Shown one piece after another: positions 15,015-23,306 of a stretch of DNA of 26,745 nucleotides (position 1 is its first letter; every line of letters starts with the position of its first letter). The DNA is from Proteobacteria bacterium UBA652 (lineage in GTDB: Bacteria; Pseudomonadota; Gammaproteobacteria; Nitrosococcales; Methylophagaceae), in assembly GCA_002299915.1 (NCBI GenBank), contig DBOG01000050.1, positions 19,657 to 46,401 of the forward strand, in the 5' to 3' direction. The notes beneath the pieces are model-generated. The model had not been told where the DNA came from, did no database searches, and saw only the letters and a program-made list of their open reading frames with translations. The position numbers and the translations under genes were made by a program.

Positions 15015-16532
15015 TTAGTTATCTATTCTAAACACACTGAGGGAGCCATTTTTCTCATTTGCGGTGTAGAGATAATGCTGCTTTGTTGAGGTGTCATAAA
15101 AATGTGCAATACCCTCAGGTGCGATTTTACCCGCTTCTGTTTTAGGATCGATGGCAGCAACACTGATAACGATTGGATCCTTAGGGTCTGCTAATGAAAT
15201 TAGGGCAACACCATTTGCGCGCTCTAACCCTACTGCGGCATATTGGACGCCAGCTAATTCAAAAGTGGTGACCATTTCAGGTTCAGAACCTTTATTATCA
15301 CTACGCGATTCTGGGTAGAATCCTGCAGCATGGACGGCGGCATCAATTTGATTCTGGGTATCGCCTAGGAAATCACCTGTTTGGGCATCGAATACGCTGA
15401 TAGTGCGGCCACCACCTGACACATTGAAGTTAACTTTTGAGGCTTTGGGATCGGTATCGCCTTCATCGGCAGTGATGAGATATTTGCCGTCGGTGGTCAG
15501 TGCAATACCATCAGGTTCTCGCAATGCGATAAAGGGGCTATCAAATGAAATATGGCCATCATCTTTGATATCAGCGAGATGGCGCGTGGTGCCTAAACCA
15601 AATATACGGGTAATCGTCGCTGTTTTTGTGTCAAGCACAATCACCCCATTATTTTCTTGTAAATTAATCCAAGCCTGATGACCATCTTGTGAGAATACGA
15701 CATATTCTGGCTCTAAGATATCTGGCTTATTATTACGAATAGGGAACATAAATAACTCACCATTTTTTTCTTTGGCGATGACTGACTCACCCTGAAATGT
15801 GCCAACTTCTACTGTTCCATTATCAATTTTTCCATTGCCATTGAGATCACTGTTTTCTTCTGAAATTTCACCATCATGATTCCAGTCAATTTCACGTTCG
15901 AGAAAACGGTTGTGGTGGGGTTTTACAAAACCAGCCGTATCAGCGATCTCGGTGAGCGGGATTTGGGTGGCAGTTATATTGCTAGGATCGGCGGAGAGTG
16001 TCAGCAAGGTTAGGCTACCTGGCGCTGAGCTAAAGGTGTTTTTAGCAGGATTGAATATAAACGCTTCGGCTTCATTGGGAACCAATGCAAACTGGCCTGT
16101 TGGGTCGATTACAACCGCATCGGGGCCAATGCCTGTGGAGACTGTGTGGGCGATATTGCCGGTGACAATATCTCTAATTTCCACACGACCCTCTGCAGAG
16201 GGAGATGCGGCTTGAATAGCGGCCAAAATATAAGGGTGCTGTGGATGAATAGCGGCAGAGGTGATCTGTTCGTCGTTGGCAAGATGGAGTGTGATCTGAT
16301 GTTGGAGCACGGGTGTGTTTGGATTGGCAATGGAATAAACATCGACGCGACCTTGTTTACTATTTGAAGTAATAAGTTTCTGGGTTGAGGCTTGAATGCT
16401 AATAATTTCAGTGCCTTTTTTATCACCTGTTGGCAGTGTTTGCAGGAGTATTAACTGTGGTTCTGTAACGGCATTACAAATACTGGCGATACACAGGAAG
16501 CCAAACAGTGTGATGTGTGCGGATAATTTCAT
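15015..16532 (-). CDS. secreted choice-of-anchor I type beta-propeller-like protein
   Basis: The 505-residue product begins with a signal peptide (cleavage near CNA, residue 22) and otherwise looks periplasmic or surface-exposed. Repeated blades such as GRVDVYSIANP, GIGPDAVVIDPTG, REPDGIALTTDGKYLITADEGD, YAAVGLERANGVALISL and APEGIAHF match the choice-of-anchor I family, which in some bacteria is fused to 5'-nucleotidase-like phosphatases. No phosphatase domain is visible here. DWNHDGEIS and DLNGNGKID resemble two consecutive calcium-binding loops. An AAGGAG ribosome binding site precedes the ATG, immediately after the T-run of the porin terminator. It is therefore probably expressed by read-through from the PhoB-controlled porin promoter. 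Its substrate and role are unknown. Confidence 0.75.
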   Translation of the reverse strand: MKLSAHITLFGFLCIASICNAVTEPQLILLQTLPTGDKKGTEIISIQASTQKLITSNSKQGRVDVYSIANPNTPVLQHQITLHLANDEQITSAAIHPQHPYILAAIQAASPSAEGRVEIRDIVTGNIAHTVSTGIGPDAVVIDPTGQFALVPNEAEAFIFNPAKNTFSSAPGSLTLLTLSADPSNITATQIPLTEIADTAGFVKPHHNRFLEREIDWNHDGEISEENSDLNGNGKIDNGTVEVGTFQGESVIAKEKNGELFMFPIRNNKPDILEPEYVVFSQDGHQAWINLQENNGVIVLDTKTATITRIFGLGTTRHLADIKDDGHISFDSPFIALREPDGIALTTDGKYLITADEGDTDPKASKVNFNVSGGGRTISVFDAQTGDFLGDTQNQIDAAVHAAGFYPESRSDNKGSEPEMVTTFELAGVQYAAVGLERANGVALISLADPKDPIVISVAAIDPKTEAGKIAPEGIAHFYDTSTKQHYLYTANEKNGSLSVFRIDN

Positions 16533-16543
16533 TTTGTGCTCCT

Positions 16544-16579
16544 TAAAAAAGCCCTGACGGTGATATCATCGTCAGGGCT
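16544..16579 (-). terminator. intrinsic terminator or attenuator after the porin gene
   Basis: Arms AGCCCTGACG (16550-16559) and CGTCAGGGCT (16570-16579) are fully complementary. The 10 bases between them continue the dyad with one G-U pair. Read on the minus strand, six T follow. Only 36 bases separate it from the porin stop, and the T-run ends about 12 bases before the next gene's ATG. Confidence 0.9.
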
Positions 16580-16615
16580 AAATACTACAAGAGAGATAAT
16601 TCTAAAACTTAAAGA

Positions 16616-17947
16616 TTAGAAGTCGATTTGGCCACGGAAGTTAACTGCATCGAAGTTATCTGATTCACCATCCACATCTGCTTTACTATAATTTGCCATA
16701 AAGCGGATATTAGGTGTGGCATACCAGTTTAGACCAACAGTGAAGATGTCGCCTTCATTACCTAGGCTATTATCTTCTAGATCGATATCGGAATAGCGCA
16801 AAGCAACTTCCCAGGCACCCATGCCACCTTTACCGACAACACCACGTGGTTTAACACGACCAAAGGCACCTTTATCAGCTTTATAGCTACGTGATTCACC
16901 CGTTAGGAAGTAACTTGCATAAGCATACCATGCATTTAAATCCTGATCTGTTGAACCTGAAACAGCGTTATAGTCGCGCATGACATATTCTGTTTGGGCA
17001 GAGAAGGGGCCAAATACAGCGGCAGCTTCTAGGCCAAAGGTGTCGTAGTCTTGAAATGTATCTTCAAATGATTTGAAAATTTTGCCAGCTGTGTGTACTT
17101 CAGGACGAAGCTTAACTTGTATCGCTTTGCCACCACTTGTTTCCAGCTCTTGGTGATGATAGGCAAGCCCTAGATGGATTGCGCGTGTTTTTTCTGCAAT
17201 AGGCGCATAGGTGAAGCGGCCGCCATAGCCATAATCTTCATCTTGACCACTGTTTTCGTTATCAATTCCGTCCATGTGAATGGCACCTTTTAATGTCCAG
17301 TTATCGCCATTTGTACCTACGCTCAAGCCATTCTTACGGCTAATTGAGAAAGCCCCTGTGCCTGCACTACGCTCTAGGAAGGTAATGTATCTTGAGCTAG
17401 TCAATTCTTCCAGGCCAAATGGCATTTTATCGTTTCCTAGTGTAAATTTTGCTGGTTTCCAGCCTGTGTATTGGAGATACATATCTTTAATAGTGGTTTT
17501 ATTGCCACCGAAATCAAATTGCGCTTTATAGCCCCAATCTGTGAATGCTGTGCCTTTTATAAATAAACGTGCACGACGGAATTCAGAAGCACTCCCTTTA
17601 CCACCTAAATCATCTTCATCCATAATGGCATAGTCTGCCATGATACGCCCCCCAATTTGTGCGCTGAAGGCTTTGTCTGCGGTTTTTATTTTTAAGTGGC
17701 CGCCATTTAAACTCACTGCTGTGGCATTACTTGTAGCCGTTTCCACCTTAGATTCAAGTTCTTTTGCTGATTCCACATCAGATTTTGCAGCATTGGCTAG
17801 GGCATCGTAGTCGGCTGCGCTAATTGTGCCTTTATCACGAAGCACTTTGAGCAAATTAAGCATGGCATCCTCGCCCGCATGGGCTGGCACCATAGAGGCT
17901 CCTAAAAGAGCGCTAGTAAGGAGTAAAGATGATGTTTTTAGTTTCAT
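16616..17947 (-). CDS. OprP/OprO-type phosphate-selective porin
   Basis: Family members form trimeric anion channels that let phosphate or polyphosphate across the outer membrane. I start the protein at the ATG at 17947 (MKLKTSSLLLTSALLG, preceded by GAGG) rather than at 17989. That gives 443 residues with a signal peptide cleaved near AHA. A short helical segment with DKGTISAADYDAL follows, typical of the family N terminus. The barrel shows strands such as FSAQIGGRIMADYAIMD, SEFRRARLFIKGTAF, YKAQFDFGG and MYLQYTG, and ends NFRGQIDF with a terminal phenylalanine. A triple Pho-box array lies upstream. Arginine and lysine residues likely to form an anion ladder are present but cannot be assigned from sequence alone. 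Confidence 0.9.
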   Translation of the reverse strand: MKLKTSSLLLTSALLGASMVPAHAGEDAMLNLLKVLRDKGTISAADYDALANAAKSDVESAKELESKVETATSNATAVSLNGGHLKIKTADKAFSAQIGGRIMADYAIMDEDDLGGKGSASEFRRARLFIKGTAFTDWGYKAQFDFGGNKTTIKDMYLQYTGWKPAKFTLGNDKMPFGLEELTSSRYITFLERSAGTGAFSISRKNGLSVGTNGDNWTLKGAIHMDGIDNENSGQDEDYGYGGRFTYAPIAEKTRAIHLGLAYHHQELETSGGKAIQVKLRPEVHTAGKIFKSFEDTFQDYDTFGLEAAAVFGPFSAQTEYVMRDYNAVSGSTDQDLNAWYAYASYFLTGESRSYKADKGAFGRVKPRGVVGKGGMGAWEVALRYSDIDLEDNSLGNEGDIFTVGLNWYATPNIRFMANYSKADVDGESDNFDAVNFRGQIDF

Positions 17948-18012
17948 TAAGTTTGCCTCATTCATAGTTAGTTGGGATTGATGGAGCACAGTATGTCGAA
18001 TTTATATTTTGA

Positions 18013-18045
18013 TTTGGTGACAGTTTTGTGAAGGTTTAATGACAT
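18013..18045 (-). promoter_or_regulatory. three-unit Pho box array upstream of the porin
   Basis: On the minus strand ATGTCAT (18045-18039), CCTTCAC (18034-18028) and CTGTCAC (18023-18017) stand at exact 11-base steps with AT-rich tetranucleotides between. A TATAAA follows six bases after the last unit and is a good -10. Three units would suit binding of more than one PhoB dimer. Confidence 0.8.
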
Positions 18046-18140
18046 ATTTTTCAACTACATATTTTATCAATATTTTAAGGATGGCTTTTGGGTATCTGAT
18101 ATTATCTGGTGTATGAAAACTGAAAATAAGAAGGTTCGTG

Positions 18141-19673
18141 ATGGCGGCAAACGATAAGACGGAACCATGGGAAGAGATTTTAGCAGCAATCGATTTAGGA
18201 TCGAATAGCTTTCATATGATTATTGCGCGGGTACGGGATGGGCATTTTCATGTGTTGGATAGCTTACGAGAAATGGTGCAGCTGCGGGCGGGGCTAGATG
18301 AAGAGGGTAGCTTGACAGAAGCGGCGCAAACTCGTGCTTTAGCATGCCTGTCTCGATTTGGTGAGCGGCTTTCCGGATTGCCAGCAAGCAGTGTGCGGGC
18401 GGTGGGCACCAACACCTTAAGGGTGGCAAAAAACTCACGATTATTTTTACAAAAAGCACGGCAAACCTTAGGTCATCCTATTGAGATCGTGGCGGGTGAG
18501 GAGGAGGCGCGGCTGATTTATTTAGGGGTGGCGCATGCTTTGTCATTTGATCAAAAGCGGCGATTGGTGATGGATATTGGTGGTGGGAGTACGGAATTTA
18601 TTATTGGCGAGGGCTTAACCGGCTTGCGGCGTGAGAGTTTGAGCATGGGGTGTGTAAGTTTTACCCAACAATTTTTTGCGGATGGCGACATCACCCGGAA
18701 AAAATTAAAAGCAGCGGCATTGGCGGCAAGGGTACAGCTTCGTGATATACGACGAGAATACCGAAAAATGGGTTGGGAACGGGCGGTCGGTGCCTCGGGC
18801 ACGATTCGCTGTGTGGCAAGTGTGGTGGCGGCGAACGAATGGAGCGATGATGGCTGTATTACGCTGGAAGCGCTAGATAAGTTGCAGTTAGCAATGATCG
18901 ATGCAGGCCATGTTGATAAGCTAAAATTAGCGGGCTTGAGTGAAGAGCGGGCGGCAATCCTACCGGCAGGGGTGAGTGTGTTGTGGACCGCTTTTCAGGT
19001 GCTAAAAATTGATCGGATGACGGTATCAGATGGCGCCTTACGTGAAGGATTGCTTTATGATTTGGTGGGTAGATTACACCATGATGATGAGCGGGAACGC
19101 ACCGTTACCGCGATGATGAAGCGATATCATGTGGATATTGGGCATATTGATCGTATTGATCGTGCCGCGCAACAGTTTTTCCAGAAAACAGCTAAAAAAT
19201 GGCAGCTGGATCCCCAAGTAGATGGTCAGCGCTTGGCATGGGCAGTAAAATTACATGAAATCGGCTTAGCAATTTCACATGGCAGCAGGCATAAACATGC
19301 GGCTTATTTGGTGGCAAACTCGGATATGTCGGGCTTTTCGCGAGAAGATCAATATGTGTTATCGGTCTTAATTCAAGGGCAACGTAAAAGTTTTCCTAAA
19401 AAGGAGATTAAAAACTTAGCTGATGAGGTGCAACACAGCATCCGTTGGTTAACGGTGATCTTACGGTTGGCATTGGTGTTTAATCGGGGGCGTTCAAAGC
19501 AAGAAGAAGTGTTGGATTGCCAATTAGAGCCAACGAAGAAGGGATTAAAGCTAACGCTATCGGAAGAATGGTTGGCAACACATCCTTTAACTGAGCAAGA
19601 TTTATTGCAAGAGCAAACCTATTTGGCAAAAGCCAAGATTAAGCTAAAATTAATTACAAAAACAGCGGATTGA
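18141..19673 (+). CDS. ppx: Ppx/GppA family exopolyphosphatase
   Basis: Ppx releases phosphate from polyphosphate; close relatives (GppA) hydrolyse pppGpp. The 510-residue protein has the ASKHA fold signatures AAIDLGSNSFHMIIARV, AVGTNTLRVAKN, EIVAGEEEARLIYLG and VMDIGGGSTEFIIGEG, and an HD-like C-terminal domain (HEIGLAISHGSRHKHAAYLV). I take ATG 18141 rather than GTG 18138 because AAGG lies 6 bases before it. Polyphosphatase activity would fit the phosphate neighbourhood, but sequence does not separate Ppx from GppA. It is divergent from the porin. The Pho array between them is oriented toward the porin, and no Pho box toward ppx is seen. Confidence 0.9.
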   Translation: MAANDKTEPWEEILAAIDLGSNSFHMIIARVRDGHFHVLDSLREMVQLRAGLDEEGSLTEAAQTRALACLSRFGERLSGLPASSVRAVGTNTLRVAKNSRLFLQKARQTLGHPIEIVAGEEEARLIYLGVAHALSFDQKRRLVMDIGGGSTEFIIGEGLTGLRRESLSMGCVSFTQQFFADGDITRKKLKAAALAARVQLRDIRREYRKMGWERAVGASGTIRCVASVVAANEWSDDGCITLEALDKLQLAMIDAGHVDKLKLAGLSEERAAILPAGVSVLWTAFQVLKIDRMTVSDGALREGLLYDLVGRLHHDDERERTVTAMMKRYHVDIGHIDRIDRAAQQFFQKTAKKWQLDPQVDGQRLAWAVKLHEIGLAISHGSRHKHAAYLVANSDMSGFSREDQYVLSVLIQGQRKSFPKKEIKNLADEVQHSIRWLTVILRLALVFNRGRSKQEEVLDCQLEPTKKGLKLTLSEEWLATHPLTEQDLLQEQTYLAKAKIKLKLITKTAD

Positions 19674-19689
19674 ACTTATTCGGTGGCGT

Positions 19690-20297
19690 ATGCGTCAAAG
19701 CAATATGACGAAGACAATAAAATTAATCGGTATCTTGCTCATGGCGGCGACGAATGTTGCGGTAGCAGCAGATACTGTTTTGCTAAAGAGTGAAACAGGT
19801 GATAATTTGATGTTGCATAAATTAAACTCAGATCAGCTATGGGCAACCTTTCAGATCACCGATCAGGTATTGGAAAGTTTTGCTTTGCAAGAGTTAATTG
19901 TGTTGCAGGTTGATCAGAATAAACCCGTTAAATTGCAACAATCGAAAAAAGTCTGTGGTGCGCCTGCACCCAAAAACAAACAGACCTTGGCCTATGCCTT
20001 CGAGCCGGCTTCATCCGTAACCGGTGAGTGGGCGTTTAGTGAGGCGCACACAGCTCCGCAAAGAGTCTTAAAAGTATTTGGATGGGATGAACCTATGATA
20101 CCTTGCCGTCAGATCGGCGATCAGAGTTTGTTGATTTCCCGTTAGAGCCGATTATCAGCGGTAGCCCCAATTTATGGCAGCAATTTGAGCAGGGTGAGCA
20201 GATTACTTTTCGCTATATGACGGAAGCAGGGGAAGCACGCCAAGCAGTATTTTCATTGGCAGAAATGAGTTCTGAAATGGCGAGATTAAAAAAATAA
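19690..20297 (+). pseudogene. exported protein of unknown function, apparent frameshift
   Basis: I do not recognise this family. The first frame starts at ATG 19690 (or 19705) and gives a signal peptide (TIKLIGILLMAATNVAVAA), then a domain running to VLKVFGWDEP before ending at 20145. From about 20093 the next frame continues smoothly as YDTLPSDRRSEFVDFPLEP and runs to a TAA at 20297. The second frame has no ATG at its beginning, only TTG at 20103, and no ribosome binding site. One lost base near 20093 would therefore explain both. Intact, it would be about 200 residues. It begins 16 bases after ppx and is probably co-transcribed. A sequencing error is possible. Confidence 0.6.
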
Positions 20298-20343
20298 CAC
20301 CCTCACGGGCGAGGTGTGAGAGCGCTATAGCATTTGAGCATCA

Positions 20344-22413
20344 TTACCAGTCAATATTCATCCCAATATAAACACTACGCCCTAATCCAGGCAAACGCTC
20401 ACCTTTGGCGATGTTTGGATTATTACTGACGCGGTTATAGCCACCTAGGTGATCTTGATATTCACGATCAAATAGATTGTTGACACCTGCTTGTAGGGTG
20501 ATACGATTGGTTGGCTGATAATTGGCACTCAGGTTGAATATGGCATAGCCGCCTGTCTTTTTCTCATGGTTTTCATCAGATATCTGATTCTGTTTGGCAA
20601 CGGTGACGGCTTCAAACCCTGCATGCCAATTCGTTTGGTGGTAGCTGATCTTAGTGCGCGCTGTCAGTGGGGCGATACGATAGAGGTTATCGCTAGTATC
20701 ACGGCGTTCACCACGGACATAGCTAATCGTACCGTCCAACTGGATATTGTGAGTTACGGCAACAAACCAGTTGGCATCTATCCCATATAATTCAGCATCC
20801 ACATTATTAAATTGCAGTGGTGCGGGCTTACCTGGCGCCATCATCCCGCTGAGCATATTAGCGACCATATTGGTGCTAGGGGTGCCTTGAATATAGTCAT
20901 TAATGCGATGATAGAAGATATGCGGCGAAAGGCCGACACGGGGTCTATGCCAATCAAACCCGAGCTCAATTTGATACGCCGTTTCGGGATCAAGATCTAC
21001 ATTGCCCATATAGTTATTGCCATCTGCTAAGCCAGCAGTTGCTTCAAGTGGCACCCAAAGATAACGCTCTTGGTAGCTGGCGGCACGTTCTTTGCGTGCA
21101 AAACCAGCCACTAAATCTAGTTGAGAAGAGAGTGGACGAGAGAAATTCAGCGCCACATCAACTAGATTTTCATCTTGGCTACGATCTGAATTATTGAAAT
21201 TATCGCGAAGGGTTGTGAAATTGGCACCCATCATACCAGGTGCCATCACCATACTAGTCGTCACTTTATCTGCATCCATTTTTACGCTAGTGTAGCGTAA
21301 ACCGGCCTCAACTTCCCACGTGCCAGCCGTGAATTTTTTTTCAGTAAACAAGCTGTAACGATTACGCTCAGCATTATTATAAGTATTTACAAAAAACATT
21401 GGATTACCAGGATTGAAAACATCGGCATTATGATCTGCACGATCTGCATCGGCACCAAAAGTCCAGCCTGAAACAGCATAGGCGATGCCTAACCCATTTG
21501 ATTTAACATCGGTCAGTGCAAATCGTCGCATCATCATGCTGTGTGGTGGACGCAAGCTATAATTATTCATTAAGTGATCTGCTTTTTGATAGCTGATCTT
21601 AGCGCTAAATTCACCCCCATTGGTAAAGGTGTTTTTGAAATTGCCTGTGTAGTGATCGCCTTTGGCATAGATAATATCCATCGGCAATGCTGGGGTGCCA
21701 GTGACGCCAGTATCATGATGTTCGGCATGTAAAGCAGCAGATTGGCTACCATTTTGGAAAGCATAGCCTCCACCAAAGGTATCGCGTTCATGCTCTGTAG
21801 GTAAGATTTCACCACCATCAAATTCAAGATCATCGCCGCGGTCAATGCTGCCGCCTAAATGAAAACGGTGATTCTCATTGGTAAGCCCAGCGAGTATACT
21901 CGTATTATAGGTATCGCCATTTTCAGCATAGCCTGCTCGTGCATTACCATGGAATTCAAAGTCTTGGCTATTGCCAAATTCTGGTTTTTTAGATCTTGCT
22001 AGAATAGTGCCACCGATGGTTTCCATCCCTGAACTGACGGGTGCAATGCCACGATAAAGTGAAATAGTGTCAAGCCGTGTTGCGGGGATGTAGCTTAATG
22101 GTGTATCCATTGAGTTAGGGCACGCGGGGCTAATTTTCATGCCATCAACCAATACATTAACCCGATCGCCAAATAGACCGCGATATTGAGCAATACTCGT
22201 CAGCGGACCATTGCGGTTGATATTTGCACCCGGCAATTGTTTGAGCAATTCACCGGCATCAGGTGTGGCTGCGGTGGGCACGGCAGGCAATGTAAGCGGT
22301 GTCGCTTCACCTGCCACACCATCAACAGATATTGTGGGTAGCTGGATGGGATGATCTGCTTGCGCGCTACTGACGACCGCAAGGCAGAGGAGTGAGGTGA
22401 GTGTTCGTTTCAT
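20344..22413 (-). CDS. TonB-dependent receptor, OprC/NosA-like, probable copper uptake
   Basis: The 689-residue outer-membrane receptor has a signal peptide (cleavage near AQA, residue 19), a plug domain and a 22-strand-type barrel ending GRSVYIGMNIDW. The plug reads RGLFGDRVNVLVDGMKISP followed by ACPNSMD, giving a CxxxM motif at C98-M102. A barrel loop has H291-S292-M293 in RPPHSMMMR. OprC of Pseudomonas aeruginosa binds copper through a CxxxM and an HxM motif in equivalent order, so copper is the likely cargo. Further methionine-rich loops (SMVMAPGMMGAN and NMVANMLSGMMAPG) support a soft-metal ligand. A GGAG ribosome binding site precedes the ATG. It is divergent from a SafE-like membrane protein with a histidine- and methionine-containing tail. 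No Fur or copper-regulator site is recognisable. Confidence 0.88.
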   Translation of the reverse strand: MKRTLTSLLCLAVVSSAQADHPIQLPTISVDGVAGEATPLTLPAVPTAATPDAGELLKQLPGANINRNGPLTSIAQYRGLFGDRVNVLVDGMKISPACPNSMDTPLSYIPATRLDTISLYRGIAPVSSGMETIGGTILARSKKPEFGNSQDFEFHGNARAGYAENGDTYNTSILAGLTNENHRFHLGGSIDRGDDLEFDGGEILPTEHERDTFGGGYAFQNGSQSAALHAEHHDTGVTGTPALPMDIIYAKGDHYTGNFKNTFTNGGEFSAKISYQKADHLMNNYSLRPPHSMMMRRFALTDVKSNGLGIAYAVSGWTFGADADRADHNADVFNPGNPMFFVNTYNNAERNRYSLFTEKKFTAGTWEVEAGLRYTSVKMDADKVTTSMVMAPGMMGANFTTLRDNFNNSDRSQDENLVDVALNFSRPLSSQLDLVAGFARKERAASYQERYLWVPLEATAGLADGNNYMGNVDLDPETAYQIELGFDWHRPRVGLSPHIFYHRINDYIQGTPSTNMVANMLSGMMAPGKPAPLQFNNVDAELYGIDANWFVAVTHNIQLDGTISYVRGERRDTSDNLYRIAPLTARTKISYHQTNWHAGFEAVTVAKQNQISDENHEKKTGGYAIFNLSANYQPTNRITLQAGVNNLFDREYQDHLGGYNRVSNNPNIAKGERLPGLGRSVYIGMNIDW

Positions 22414-22524
22414 AAATATTCTCCGACAAATTATTCTGAGTATTCTATGGTAGAAAAGGTATCAAGAAATAAGGTGTTTTGCCAATAGATGTGTGAAATG
22501 ACCTGTTTTCAGTATTTAGGGGCG

Positions 22525-22540
22525 TGGTAAAGTGTTTGCG
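22525..22540 (+). promoter_or_regulatory. possible sigma-54 (-24/-12) promoter
   Basis: TGG at 22525-22527 and TTGC at 22536-22539 place GG and GC exactly 10 bases apart, the invariant spacing of sigma-54 promoters; several other consensus positions fail. The predicted start of transcription, near 22551, falls on the ribosome binding site GGAGAGA of the next gene, so the leader would be very short. Confidence 0.3.
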
Positions 22541-22568
22541 CATGGTTCGGAGAGAATGAAAATAACAA

Positions 22569-23291
22569 ATGACGGAGTTTACAGGGATTTCAACTGCCTT
22601 TATTTTGGGCTTATTTAGTATGACGCATTGCATTGCAATGTGCGGTACGGTTATTGGCGCGCTGACTTTAAGCTTGCCTGAAGAGGTGCGTGGTGATAAG
22701 CGCAAAATGTTGCCGTATGTCACTTATTATAATATAGGTCGTTTACTGAGTTATGCCACGGCAGGTGCGCTGGTGGGGTGGTTGAGTACACCGCTAGTGG
22801 CCGTAAATGGGCATGTGTTTTTGCGCTATTTATCAGTCATTGTGATGGTGGCGATGGGGCTTTATTTGGCGGGTTGGTTCCCTAAGTTCGCTAAGATGGA
22901 AAAGCTGGGTGCACCCGTCTGGCGATGGTTACAGCCGATAGGGAAACGATTTATCCCCGTGCGCACATGGCGGCAGGCTTTTTTCCTTGGAATGGTCTGG
23001 GGCTGGTTGCCATGTGGTTTGGTGTATGCGGGGCTAGCCGTTGCAGCAACATCAGGAAACGCAACACAAGGCGCCATGATGATGATGGCATTTGGCGTAG
23101 GAACGTTGCCAGCAGTGATGGGAGCGGGTATATTTACAGGCTTAATTGTCGCAATGGGCCGCGCACAGTATTTGCGGCGTATTGCAGGTGTGTTGATCAT
23201 TATTATGGCGGTTGTCACATTATTACTACCCATGGATCATGGTGAACATGAGATGAATGGCACAACGGGCCATTCGGCTCACGAACATTAA
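22569..23291 (+). CDS. SafE/UreH-like membrane protein, possible copper handling
   Basis: This 240-residue polytopic protein belongs to the family annotated as sulfite exporter TauE/SafE or urease accessory UreH domain. Members often sit beside cbb3 oxidase assembly genes. Signatures are THCIAMCG (H20, C21, M24, C25) in the first helix and GWLPCGLVY (C149) in the second half, with about six helices in an inverted repeat. Cysteine and methionine in these helices are plausible metal ligands. The cytoplasmic or periplasmic tail after the last helix (MDHGEHEMNG...HSAHEH) is rich in histidine and methionine. Context with an OprC-like receptor makes copper transport more likely than sulfite export; this is inference. 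The regulator gene follows after 12 bases. Confidence 0.8.
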   Translation: MTEFTGISTAFILGLFSMTHCIAMCGTVIGALTLSLPEEVRGDKRKMLPYVTYYNIGRLLSYATAGALVGWLSTPLVAVNGHVFLRYLSVIVMVAMGLYLAGWFPKFAKMEKLGAPVWRWLQPIGKRFIPVRTWRQAFFLGMVWGWLPCGLVYAGLAVAATSGNATQGAMMMMAFGVGTLPAVMGAGIFTGLIVAMGRAQYLRRIAGVLIIIMAVVTLLLPMDHGEHEMNGTTGHSAHEH

Positions 23292-23306
23292 TATTAGGAG
23301 AAAATG

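Noticed and set aside
17948..17989. Upstream ATG at 17989 as the porin start.
   Set aside because: It would put 14 polar residues before a standard signal peptide, and the ATG at 17947 has a GAGG ribosome binding site.
20103..20297. A separate small gene beginning at TTG 20103.
   Set aside because: It has no ribosome binding site or ATG, and its sequence continues the preceding exported protein after one base shift.
20298..20340. ACACC/GGTGT arms between the frameshifted gene and the TonB receptor gene as a terminator.
   Set aside because: The arms are only five bases and no T-run follows.
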